Shown piece by piece: positions 42,675 through 54,000 of a DNA stretch of 64,000 nucleotides. Under the pieces are notes generated by a model. The model searched no databases, was not told the origin of the DNA, and saw only the letters and a program-made list of their open reading frames with translations. Position numbers and translations under genes: made by a program. The stretch comes from Lithodes maja (lineage: Eukaryota; Arthropoda; Malacostraca; Decapoda; Lithodidae): the NCBI GenBank assembly GCA_037953745.1, contig JBAKBP010003057.1, forward strand, positions 97,593 to 161,592. The letters are read 5' to 3'. Every line of letters begins with the position of its first letter. Position 1 is the stretch's first letter.

Positions 42675-43632
42675 GTATAATTCAGCTTATAATATATTAA
42701 TAGTCACATTGATTTATTTGTGATTTCTGTACTTCCTTTTCTCATATTGTCATATTCACATTTTAATTCACCAGGTTTACAAAAACATTCCCCGACACAT
42801 TTGCCGATGAACGTGCCTTGGGGCTTGGGAAACTTGGTGTACTGTACAATGATAATAACCCACTTGTCCTACATTTGTTGATGGTGTTCTTTTTAATTCA
42901 AGTAAAATAATAGGTTTGTTCTTCATTATACTTGTATTTGTTGTAATTCTGTGTTTTCTTATCATTTTATTTCCTATATTTATACATTTTTTTTTTTTTT
43001 TTTTTTTTTAAGAGACAATGAACGGAGGAAGGAAAAACACAGATAAAACAAAAAGGTTCATGTGCCTAAAGGCATCCTCCATTCACAAAATGTTTGTAAC
43101 AACTGGATTTAAAGATTTGTAGATTGTAAGTTTGTGGAAAGCAATTCGAGGGAAGTGAATTCCAAAGAGTAGTAGTTCTAGGGATAAATTAATTTTGATA
43201 AGCAGAAGTTCTGCATTGTGGAGGAGAAAGTGTAAATTCATGGGCGCTCTCAGCTGCCCTAGTTCTACGGGGAAAGATGTGGAGAGGCGGCACAATTGAA
43301 GCAAGTTCCTCGGAACAATTGCTGTGAAAATATCTGTAGAATAATGCAAGGGATGCAACGTTTCTTCGTATGGATAATGTAGGAAGGTCCTGTGTGATTG
43401 CAGGGTTATTGATTATTGTATATATATTCACCATTATATTTCTAAGGATTCAACTACATTGGACATATTTATACTTCTCGATGGTAATTCGTCATATTAT
43501 GTTCAGTTTTCATATGCTTTCTTATTCACATCTTATTTCTCTAGTTACAAAAACGTTCCCCAACACATGGTAATCAGGGTGACTGCTTCGGAACGTGCCT
43601 TGAGCCTTGGAGCCCTGGCGTACAGAGATTAC
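42535..43632 (+). repeat. ~85-bp repeat, three dispersed copies
   Basis: ACAAAAACGTTCCCC.ACACATG followed by GAACGTGCCTTGGGGCTT and TACA.TGATAA.CCC occurs at about 42536-42625, 42777-42860 and 43550-43632. (CT)n lies at 42642-42674. The copies flank the LINE fragment at 42.99 kb. Confidence 0.75.
42990..43430 (-). pseudogene. LINE C-terminal fragment (uninterrupted copy)
   Basis: The minus strand reads ASLALFYRYFHSNCSEELAS, IVPPLHIFPRRTRAAESAHE and, after a frame change, RTTTLWNSLPSNCFPQTYNL then QIFKSSCYKHFVNGG and a stop. This is the conserved extreme C-terminus of many non-LTR polymerases. A poly(A)/(T)-like tract at 42988-43012 is the likely 3' tail. The same fragment occurs at 62073-62358, where another LINE has inserted. 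Confidence 0.8.
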
Positions 43633-43904
43633 CCCCCAACACCCATTGCTACCCCGACTCATTCACTCTCTCACACACACACTCACTCTCTCTTTGTTCC
43701 CAAAAAATAAGTTTTACAAAGATTATGTGACCGCCGTTGTTTGCCTGTCTCTCTGTCTATAAACTAGATTTCTCGAAAATTAATGATCATATTTATATTC
43801 ATCTTCGTCAGAATTGTCTTCTTGCACCCAAATAACACAGAATGTTCTTCTTGCACCCAAATAACAACTATTAAATGTTGGCTCACAAACGACGACGCAA
43901 CAGT

Positions 43905-44470
43905 CATAAGAACATAAGAACATAAGAAAATGGGAGTCTGCAGAAAGCCGATTGGCCTAAGCAAGGCAGATCCCTGTCCCACACAACCCCAATTGCAAAG
44001 CCCAATTATAGGCTCAACACTCTAATACCCTGAGGATCATCTTACCAAAACGGTTAGAGATTAACGCAGGATTACGGGGGTCTGCAGAGCGCTGATTGGC
44101 CCAACCCGGCTGATCCCCCTTCACACCCAACCCTTCTCGTCCATATGCTTATCCAATTTTATCTTAAAGCTCCCTACCGTTTTTAATCCCACTATAGCAC
44201 TTGGTAGTCCATTCCACCCATCTACAACTCTGTTACCAAACCAATATTTGCCTATGTCTTTTCTTAAACGAAATGTATCTAATTTGAAACCATTGGTACG
44301 AGTTTTTTCGCTATCACTGAGCTTTAGTACATTTGTCATGTCCCCTTTGTTAATCCCACTAACCCACTTGAACACCTCTATCATATCCCCTCTAACTCTG
44401 CGTCTCTCAAACGAATGTAAACCTAATTTCTTCAACCTTTCTCCATACGGAAGATTCAAGTCCTTACCAG
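43905..44470 (-). pseudogene. CR1-type LINE 3' end
   Basis: The minus-strand frame 44459-44121 reads LPYGERLKKLGLHSFERRRV, GDMIEVFKWVSGINKGDMTN and YWFGNRVVDGWNGLPSAIVG, nearly identical to the C-terminus of the LINE at 59008-61044. The 3' UTR (44120-43905) ends in two copies of the octamer TTCTTATG (read on the minus strand). Strong 5' truncation. Confidence 0.9.
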
Positions 44471-44823
44471 ATCCTTAAGTAAACCGTAAATATAATATAA
44501 CATTGTTGCTAGATTTTCTCGATACTCACTGATATACACACTGGTTATACATACTACCTTCATACACGTAATTTGATGTATAGACATGCACAAGCAACAC
44601 CTCTCCTAACGATTAGCCTACACACATGGTGAAGATATGTGCTTTAATGTTTTTTTGTTGAATATTGGTTTTGTCAAATACGTGTTGGAATTAATTTGTT
44701 ATTATATTCATTTTGTTGTCTAGTTATTTTTAAGGTCTGCTCTGCAATGGAACCAAAGTACATTCTCTTGTTATGCATTCCTTCCTCTCTATTTTTGCTG
44801 AAGTGTTTTCTGTTATCCAGTCA

Positions 44824-44834
<11 letters not shown>

Positions 44835-44894
<60 letters not shown>
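44835..44894. repeat. (CA)n microsatellite
   Basis: About 56 bp of CA dinucleotides immediately ahead of the first SINE. It resembles the (AC)n tail that separates all following SINE copies. Confidence 0.97.
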
Positions 44895-44895
<1 letters not shown>

Positions 44896-45370
44896 CCCGT
44901 AGCCTAGTAGGTAGAGCTCTCGTCTCACACACGAGGGGTCGGGGGTTTAATCCCCGGCCGGGCGGAGACAAATTGGGCTTGTCTCCTTTCATGTGTTAGC
45001 CTCAGTTCACCTAGCTGTAAATAGGTACCTGGAATAAGTGGACGACGTTGTGACGTCCCATCTGGGGTTGGCAAAAATGGTACAAGGCGAGATGGGTATC
45101 ATATGGTTCACCTAAGCTGATGGCTACCTAAGCCTTCGGGCGAGACGGTACCGTCTATAGTGAGAATGGTACCATACAGATCCACCCTAAGCCTTCGTTT
45201 CCGATGTCGCCAATTGGCTAAAATACAGACTACACACACATCCACAGCCATTCCAACAGTACATAAAACACTTAACATGCATTTCACGCAATACATTCCC
45301 AGTTAAGGAGGCGCGATAATAATGAGCTTAGCTCGCATTGCGTGGATTCCCCTTGACGAACAAGTAACTG

Positions 45371-45376
<6 letters not shown>
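44895..45376 (+). mobile_element. tRNA-Val-headed SINE, type 1, copy 1
   Basis: The head 44895-44963 folds as a tRNA: anticodon stem CTCGT/ACGAG with loop CTCACAC (anticodon CAC, Val), D-arm region GCCTAGTAGGTAGAGC (A box) and GGGGTTTAATCCCC (B box, one base off the others). Two of seven acceptor pairs are missing, so it is not a functional tRNA. The body includes TTCACCTAGCTGTAAATAGG, TACCTGGAATAAGTGG and GACGTTGTGACGTCCCATCT. The type 1 tail (GGAGGCGCGATAATAATGAG, AGCTTAGCTCGCATTGCG) ends in (AC)n. Confidence 0.88.
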
Positions 45377-45420
<44 letters not shown>

Positions 45421-45421
<1 letters not shown>

Positions 45422-45858
45422 GTAGCCTAGTAGGTAGAGCTCTCGTCTCACACACGAGGGGTCGGGGGTTCAATCCCCGGCCGGGCGGAGAAAAATTGGG
45501 CTTGTTTCCTTTCATGTGTTAGCCTCAGTTCACCTAGCTGTAAATAGGTACCTGGAATAAGTGGACGACGTTGTGACGTCCCATCTGGGGTTGGCAAAAA
45601 TGGTACAAGGCGAGATGGGTATCATATGGTTCACCTAAGCTGATGGCTACCTAAGCCTTCGGGCGAGACGGTACCGTCTATGTGAGAATGGTACCATACA
45701 GATCCACCCTAAGCCTTCGTTTCCGATGTCGCCAATTGGCTAAAAATACAGACTACACACACATCCACAGCCATTCCAACGATACATATAACACCTACAC
45801 ATATAGGAGGCGGGAAATAACGAGCATGCTCACTCCCGCAATACAACTAGAGTAAGTA
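45421..45858 (+). mobile_element. tRNA-Val-headed SINE, type 2, copy 1
   Basis: Same head and body as the type 1 copy, but joined directly to the preceding (AC)n without GAGCC. It ends with a different tail (ATATAGGAGGCGGGAAATAA, CGAGCATGCTCACTCCCG), followed by (AC)n. GAGCATGCTC is a perfect 10-bp palindrome. Confidence 0.88.
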
Positions 45859-45896
45859 CACACACACACTCACACACACACACACACACACACAGA

Positions 45897-46378
45897 GCCC
45901 GTAGCCTAGTAGGTAGAGCTCTCGTCTCACACACGAGGGGTCGGGGGTTCAATCCCCGGCCGGGCGGAGACAAATTGGGCTTGTCTCCTTTCATGTGTTA
46001 GCCTCAGTTCACCTAGCTGTAAATAGGTACCTGGAATAAGTGGACGACGTTGTGACGTCCCATCTGGGGTTGGCAAAAATGGTACAAGGCGAGATGGGTA
46101 TCATATGGTTCACCTAAGCTGATGGCTACCTAAGCCTTCGGGCGAGACGGTACCGTCTATAGTGAGAATGGTACCATACAGATCCACCCTAAGCCTTCGT
46201 TTCCGATGTCGCCAATTGGCTAAAATACAGACTACACACACATCCACAGCCATTCCAACAGTACATAAAACACTAAACATGCATTTCACGCAATACATTC
46301 CCAGTTAAGGAGGCGCGATAATAATGAGCTTAGCTCGCATTGCGTGGATTCCCCTTGACGAACAAGTAACTGAGTAAC
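45897..46378 (+). mobile_element. tRNA-Val-headed SINE, type 1, copy 2
   Basis: Nearly identical to 44895-45376. B box GGGGGTTCAATCCCC. About 1,002 bp downstream of the first type 1 copy. Confidence 0.9.
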
Positions 46379-46395
46379 ACACACACACACACACA

Positions 46396-46844
46396 CCGTA
46401 GCCTAGTAGGTAGAGCTCTCGTCTCACACACGAGGGGTCGGGGGTTCAATCCCCGGCCGGGCGGAGAAAAATTGGGCTTGTTTCCTTTCATGTGTTAGCC
46501 TCAGTTCACCTAGCTGTAAATAGGTACCTGGAATAAGTGGACGACGTTGTGACGTCCCATCTGGGGTTGGCAAAAATGGTACAAGGCGAGATGGGTATCA
46601 TATGGTTCACCTAAGCTGATGGCTACCTAAGCCTTCGGGCGAGACGGTACCATCTATGTGAGAATGGTACCATACAGATCCACCCTAAGCCTTCGTTTCC
46701 GATGTCGCCAATTGGCTAAAAATACAGACTACACACACATCCACAGCCATTCCAACGATACATATAACACCTACACATATAGGAGGCGGGAAATAACGAG
46801 CATGCTCACTCCCGCAATACAACTAGAGTAAGTACAACTAGAGT

Positions 46845-46850
<6 letters not shown>
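46396..46850 (+). mobile_element. tRNA-Val-headed SINE, type 2, copy 2
   Basis: Nearly identical to 45421-45858. ACAACTAGAGTAAGT is repeated twice at its 3' end before the next (AC)n. Confidence 0.9.
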
Positions 46851-46889
<39 letters not shown>

Positions 46890-46890
<1 letters not shown>

Positions 46891-47363
46891 CCCGTAGCCT
46901 AGTAGGTAGAGCTCTCGTCTCACACACGAGGGGTCGGGGGTTCAATCCCCGGCCGGGCGGAGACAAATTGGGCTTGTCTCCTTTCATGTGTTAGCCTCAG
47001 TTCACCTAGCTGTAAATAGGTACCTGGAATAAGTGGACGACGTTGTGACGTCCCATCTGGGGTTGGCAAAAATGGTACAAGGCGAGATGGGTATCATATG
47101 GTTCACCTAAGCTGATGGCTACTAAGCCTTCGGGCGAGACGGTACCGTCTATAGTGAGAATGGTACCATACAGATCCACCCTAAGCCTTCGTTTCCGATG
47201 TCGCCAATTGGCTAAATACAGACTACACACACATCCACAGCCATTCCAACAGTACATAAAACACTTAACATGCATTTCACGCAATACATTCCCAGTTAAG
47301 GAGGCGCGATAATAATGAGCTTAGCTCGCATTGCGTGGATTCCCCTTGACGAACAAGTAACTG

Positions 47364-47368
<5 letters not shown>
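46890..47368 (+). mobile_element. tRNA-Val-headed SINE, type 1, copy 3
   Basis: Third type 1 copy, 993 bp from the second, with two small deletions (GGCTACTAAGCC, GGCTAAATACAG). It is followed by a long (AC)n run to 47430 that ends the array. Confidence 0.9.

Positions 47369-47430
<62 letters not shown>
47368..47430. repeat. (AC)n microsatellite
   Basis: About 62 bp of AC dinucleotides terminating the SINE array. Confidence 0.97.
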
Positions 47431-47431
<1 letters not shown>

Positions 47432-49327
47432 TGCCACCTTTCCGTCTCCCCCAACCTCTTTTTCATCGTCTGCTACCCTCCAAACGGAAGAATAAATCCT
47501 GGTGCCAAGTCAAAGCTCGATAAGGCCTCCCAATTAACCCTGTAACCTGATACGCCCGTAGGGAGCTTATTATCGGGATTATAGGGAAGGTTACTGCTAT
47601 AACACACAGTATGTTTTGATAGGCTCCATATTGTCCATTACTTGAACTGTCAACTACAGTATATCCGTCAATTAATAAATACTAGACTAAAATAACTCAT
47701 TAATGTTTACAATATACCAACATGAACAATACAAATCTGCATACTCACCATTCCATACTCTTCGCTGATTTCCTTGCACCAAATTAACACTTTCAATACG
47801 ATGGCAACATACATTTTCTTCACTATGCACCTCAGATAAAGAATTACATCTAAAAAGCAAAGTGGATACAAAAAAACCTATGCCTATATATAGCAATGAG
47901 GTAAAGATCAATAATTATCATTTCGAGTAACACAGGGTTTTCCAAATATTAGTCAGAAGAAAATTAAAATTATGCCATTGTTTTGGAAGTTTTCCCAAGG
48001 CCTCACTCGAAGTTCACTCACCTGAAGAAAAACAAATTGTATTAGAAATAACGTAGTTTTAAAAAAGTAAAATTAATACACACACACATCTATTATAGTC
48101 TACTGTTGAAAATTGGGCTACATAGGTAATGATATCATTTGATGAGTAATTCTATCTAAACTTAACATAAAGCGCCTAACCATAGCCAAAATAAAATTAA
48201 AAGGGCGTTCTCATAATATTATACTGAAGGGGTTAAAATCAGAATGAATATGTGACCGTGCCAAGAGCTGCAACATATAAGAGTTATATGTAATCACAGA
48301 AAAGGGGTCAAATTAGATATTATGCTGGTGCCGGTGAGGTGAAGGTGGCAGATTATACTTGCATTATCATTTAGTAGCTGTTTTAGGAGGGGCTATAATT
48401 GATATTCAAAACGTTTTCAATTTGGTGAGCTTTATATACAGTATATTGTATTATCATTATTAATTTTATAATTATAATTAGTAATATAAATAATTATCAT
48501 TGTATTAGTTGTAGTTATTGTTGTCATAAGTTTTTCACCGTGTCAAAATTTAAAACAATCTAAATATGAATTATACATTAGTTTCCGTAAACACGGACCA
48601 CAGAAGAAAGGGGTGAATAGAAATTATGCAGATGGCGGTGATATGGAGATGGCAGACTATCCATGATGACTTTCACTGCATTAGTGCATTCTCAACTTTT
48701 GATTATATAAGAAGGGGGATATGCGGTTATACACGTGTAAAGTAAGAAATACAGATATATTAATAACCATTAACGTTTTTATAATTATTTCTACTAAATT
48801 CTTTAGTATTACCATCACTTTTAGACAAAGTCATATCCACCTTTTCATAATACCATAGATTTGCTATATGCATAGCATAAATGAAGGGAAGGTGGGTTAA
48901 TGACTATATACTAAACAATATTGCAGCTATCTCCCTCTCATTAACCATCCCCCTCAGCTGCCTGTAAAGTGAGCTGCTTCTGTTGGTCTGGTCAACATTA
49001 TATACTCCACTCGGCTCAAGTATACAGCCGTTCAAAACTTACCAGACAACCTTCATGAGAATCGTGTGAATTCCAGAGTAAAATACATACTTTCTGACAA
49101 TCTTTAGAGCTAAAACAAAAAGGAAAAGTTACAAGATGACTGAAAAACATGAGGACTGTTTATTTATAATCCATCATAATTGTTTTCTGTTATCAAGTTG
49201 TAGTCTTACTATTGAGCCTGACTGTACCCTCTCTGGCAGCTATTCCCTAGTGACATAATAACTACACGGTCGCTACTTCCCACCAGTGCATCGGAGCGGA
49301 GTGGTTGGTCAATTACACCCATGGTCA
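47431..49327. other. No gene recognised
   Basis: Mostly A/T-rich. A weak local duplication (AAAGGGGT.AA.TAGA.ATTATG followed by GCAGA.TAT) occurs near 48302 and 48607. The short minus-strand ORF at 47911-47687 has no recognisable domain. Confidence 0.55.
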
Positions 49328-49328
49328 T

Positions 49329-49375
<47 letters not shown>

Positions 49376-49378
49376 GGT
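49328..49378. repeat. (AT)n microsatellite
   Basis: About 45 bp of AT dinucleotides ending in ACCGGTAT. Confidence 0.97.
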
Positions 49379-50070
49379 ATATAACCTAAGTGCAGACGTT
49401 TCCTCTACCGTTCATATATTTCAGATTATATAATTTTAATGTCGCTATCACGTTCTCGTTCTATTATTGCTTGATCTGCTTTGCATAACATTTCATATAT
49501 TCCTATTATTGTCAATGTACACCCAAATGTATCCTTCTTTCATTGCATAGGCCTACCTGCCAGGCCTTATCGAATGGCATCCATAAATAATAATGTAAAA
49601 CCCACCAACTCAGGTTTGTCCACGCCCTATGACACTGTCTTAGCTAATTATATCACACCGCACACACAACAACCAACCTACATCTCATCTTACCAAATGC
49701 ACCACCCTCCACTCTAACCAACGTTCCACTACATCTACAATTATTCAAAAGCCCTTATATATTTAGTACTATAACCTCATTCACCTAGTGCCATTTCGTC
49801 CTCACCTCACATCATACCCAGTTACATATTATTCTCCACTCCGCCTTATCCACAGACTCCACCGCACGGTATAACAAACTCACCTCCTTCACAAAAAGTC
49901 ACTTTCCCTGACGTGACCAATAAGACTGCAACTCACTCTCACACACACCCTTATTAACATCATCTGAATTCAAAATACACTTAACTGACTCTACACATTT
50001 AACACTCTCCACACTATTCATACCCAGTACGCCATGTCTCATCCACATGGCAAAGCCGACCTCTATTCCT
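49379..50070. other. No gene recognised
   Basis: C/A/T-rich, low-G sequence with loosely repeated CTCCAC/CATCTC words grading into the minisatellite that follows. Confidence 0.5.
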
Positions 50071-50084
50071 CCAGTTACACATCT

Positions 50085-50340
50085 TCAGCTCCACCTCGTC
50101 CACCTATAAACTCCACCTTATCCACAGACAGACTCCAACTCATCCACAGACAGACTACAATGCGTCCACCAACTCCATCTCATCCACAAACAGACTCCAC
50201 CTCATCCACAGACAAGACTCCAATGCATCCACCGACTCCATCTCATCCACAAACAGACTCCACCTCATCCACAGACAGACTCCAATGCATCCACCGACTC
50301 CATCTCATCCACAGACAGACTCCACCTAACCACCGACCCA
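50085..50340 (+). repeat. Degenerate 20/40-bp minisatellite
   Basis: Interleaved units CATCCACAGACAGACTCCA and TGCATCCACCGACTCCATCT recur 10-12 times in total. The 113-codon frame over it (TPSHPQTDSTSST) reflects the repeat. A (CA)n run follows at 50417-50441. Confidence 0.88.
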
Positions 50341-50660
50341 CCGTCCTTCGCAAAAAGCCACTTCCCCTGACGTGACAAGACTGCTGCAACGTGAGCGGAA
50401 GGGGTCAGTCGAGGTCACACACACACACACACACACACACACTGACAGACGTTGCTAGGGGGTAAGGAGAGGTAGGGTGGGGGATTGGGAGGGGTTAGAG
50501 GGGTGCAGGGAGGGAGGGGAGAGGAATGATAGGGGGAGAGGGAGTGGGAAGGGTGGGAAATGAGGGAGGGGAAGATTTGATTAGATTTAATTTTAGTCTT
50601 TACGAAGATAGAACGAGCTCAAAATACATATACTGTATCTATCGATTTCTTCCCGGATAG

Positions 50661-51020
50661 AGTAGTGGGGTTTCTGAAAAATGTGAATGTTAGGAGCATT
50701 TTTAGGTAAAAGTTGGGAAACAGACTTTTTAGCATATTTCAGGTATGCTGAATTCGATAAACCCGGTTCCCAAGCGAAATTGAGTTTTTGACCATCTAAT
50801 TTGCATAAACAAAATGGCCGGCAAATTGGAAATTTTTGACACTTCATGAACCATTTTCTCCAATATCTCTCTAACTAGGCAAGCAAAAATGACAAATAAA
50901 GTGTCTATACTTATGTTTTGAGGGTCAGAGAATGTGATTAAGGCATCTTTAAAGTGATTAGTGATAAGCCTTCACGTAAATGTGCAAATTAGTGGCTGCA
51001 ATTATAGAAAAATAAATTTC
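50661..51020 (+). repeat. Left terminal inverted repeat of the transposon
   Basis: Pairs with 55767-56137 through GCATTTTTAGGTAAAAGTTG, CGATAAACCCGGTTCCCAAG, TTTGCATAAACAAAATGGCC, CCATTTTCTCCAATATCTCT and ATGTTTTGAGGGTCAG. Identity by eye is about 85%, with small indels near the outer end. The first part of the adjoining region ends in TTTTATTTGCAG, which looks like a 3' splice site just before the coding start, so a 5' noncoding exon is possible. Confidence 0.9.
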
Positions 51021-51075
51021 TCCAATATCTAATGCTAATACTAATACTAATTGTTTCTTTTATTTGCAGACTACA

Positions 51076-54000
51076 ATGGATCCAGTAGTTACTTTGAAGA
51101 GGCCTTCACCTGTAGATTACTGCTTGTGCATCTTCTGCCAAACTCACACAGCCAGTGTTATTCCTAGTAATGCAAGTGACCATAGACTCGCAAAAGTCAG
51201 GGATGCTGCCAGTACCAGAAGAAAGCTTAGAGACACTAAGAATATCGATGTGATTGACCGTCTTGAGAATGTCTTGGATTCTGCTGAAGCCGAAACTCTT
51301 ATGTGGCACAAAATGTGCTATGCCCACTTCACGGACAAAAGTAAACTTGAACGTTTGCGGAAGATGCAGGCAGTGGATTCAAAACAAGAAGTAAGTTGCA
51401 GCAGCAGTGGTAACAGATGTTCACTGCGAAGGCACGTGGAACCACTAAACTGGAACTTATGCATTTTCTGTCAAACTGTTGTTTTGGAGGCACGGTTGAT
51501 CTCAGTAATGACAAAACAAATGAGTGATCAGATAATTGAAGCTTCCCCTCTCGACTACAAAATTGGCCTTCGATTGGCTGGAGTGATTGACTTAATTGCA
51601 GCTGAAGCCAAATACCACTTGAAGTGTCTAAGAGCATTCACCAGATCTACCAATAAAACAAAGCTGGACTCGGACAATACAGATCTTGCGATGGCATGGC
51701 TATGCAAAGAGTTGCAACAATCTGCAGACAGAGGGCACGTTATCCTGCTGAATTATGTCTGGGAACGGTGTAAGGAGCTTGCTGAAGAATTGTCAACCAT
51801 AATTCAACCGTCTTACTACAGTAGAAGGACAACCTTCAAGGAAAAGTTGCAGTCACAGCTGGGAGACATTTTCAACTTCTTCCAACCTCTTGACAGGAGC
51901 ACATCCGATAGAAAAACCATGCTGATTCCCACAAAGTATCAGCATACTGCAGTTTTGGAAATGACAGAAATTGAGGAGACTGAGAAAATGTTGCCTCAAT
52001 ATGTGCCTCAGGATGACATTTTCCTATCACTTGTACATGTAGCGCTGAGAATTCGTGGAGACATGATGGAATTTCTGGGTCACAAAGGTTTCTCTGTAAG
52101 TGAAGATGAAGCGATTCAATGTATTCCAGATAGTTTATATATGCTATTGAGACTAATCTTTGGTGGTCAAGAGGTGCTAAAAGATGATAGTTCTGAAAAA
52201 AATGAAGATCTTGTCCAAGGCAGAGTTCTGAGTGTAGCACAGGATCTAGTTTACTGTATGAGCGGCGGCAGAAAATGGACTCCCAAACATATTGGTCTTG
52301 CCAATACACTACATCAAGCCACACGATCAAAAGATCTGGTGGAGTTGTTCCACAAGGCAGGCCACTGTTTGAGCTATGAACAGGTGTTGCAAGTAGACAC
52401 TTCCTTAGCTGAGAGCACCCTGAAATCTATGGACCAAGCAACCGGGGCCATTATTCCACCAAACATTGTAGCCAATGAATTTATCCACTACACTGCAGAT
52501 AACATTGACATTCTTGATGAGACACTTGATGGAAAAAATACTTTCCATGCAACTCAAATGGCAACATGGCAGCGGGGACAGAAAGCCGATGCTGAACTTC
52601 GGATGTTAGAGCCATCTGCTAGACATACGCTGATCGTGCCAGATGTCCTAGAGAACCTGTATCGTGTCAATATAAATCCTGCCACAAGTGAGCCAGTATT
52701 CACAGCCCCTGTTGACAAGGTATGGTTCATGAAACCTGAAGGAGACAGTGATTGTGTAAAACAAGCACAAGCAACGGACATGACTTTTTTCCTGCGACGT
52801 CAAGATTCTGCCACAAAACCTTCTTGGACAGTATTCAATCAGTCAGTCTTAACAGAGGAACCAGAGCAGACAGCAGTAGGGTATTTGCCCATAATTCTTG
52901 CTCCTGCTCATGAGTTAGATATGCTAAATACAGTTGTGAAGAGGTGCATGGCGATATCTTCACATTTCGGACAGGAGCATACAGTCCTTACAGTGGACCA
53001 AGCCTTATACTGCAAACTCATGGAACTGAAGTGGTCTGTGGAAGAATATCGGGATAAATTAATCCCTCGCCTTGGTGGACTTCATACCGCGATGAACTTC
53101 CTGAAGGCTATAGGAGATCACATGGCTGGATCTGGTTTAGCTGAAGTGTGGCTAGAGAGTGGACTGCTTGGGGAGGGTGCTGTGCAGCTTGTCCTGTCAG
53201 GAAAAGCGTACAATAAGGCTATGAGAGCTCACAAACTTACTTTGCAAGCTCTTTGGCGGCTTTTGTTGCCAACATTTCTCCTGTTTGCTGCAGAGTCAGA
53301 CAAGGAATACCATGATGAAGTTTCTGCGATAGCTGCTGATGACAATCCCGAAAGAATTCCAGAGCTGATAAGATGTCTGAAGCAGGAACGGTTTCACAAT
53401 CTTCTGAAAGGTTTCATAGCAAGTAAATCTGATGATGTGAACTTTTGTCTTCTGGTGGAACTATATGGACATGGTCTCAATACTGTTGCAGTTCACTCGA
53501 GCTCAGCGTGATGGAATCTGGGACCTTCATCTCCACTCCTTCAGTCTGATGTTGCCATACTTCATGCGGTATGACCACCTGAACTATGCAAGATGGGGTA
53601 CAATGTATATAGCCGAGATGAACCAACTACCAGAATCCGTGTTATCAGAGTTTCAAAGGGGCAACTTTGTTGTAAAACGTTCTGTTCAAAAGTTCAACCA
53701 AGTAGATCCAGACCAAGCCATGGAGTGGATAAATGGTACAGGAAAGAAAGCAGGTGGAATCATTGGCATCACAAAGACAACATCAGCGCTTTGTAGATGG
53801 ACCCTTTCGTATAATATGAGGTCTCACATTGCAGCTGAAACACATGCAATGTACAACAACTGTCCTGGTAGTGCACGTGTTCACAATGAAGCTACCAAAT
53901 CACGGCAAAAGCGGGACAACGATGACGAGATGGCATTGCTCTCGGCCTTCCAGGAATTCAAGGTTTTTGCATCGGTTTCACCAGCGTCATTGCAGAATCT

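Noticed and set aside
44895..46960. Functional tRNA-Val genes
   Set aside because: Heads have two acceptor mismatches and a shifted T-loop, and each is fused to the same SINE body with an (AC)n tail.
45108..47284. Short ORFs such as the one containing GLNPRPLVCETRALPTRL
   Set aside because: They read through SINE heads; peptides of this kind are typical spurious predictions over such SINEs.
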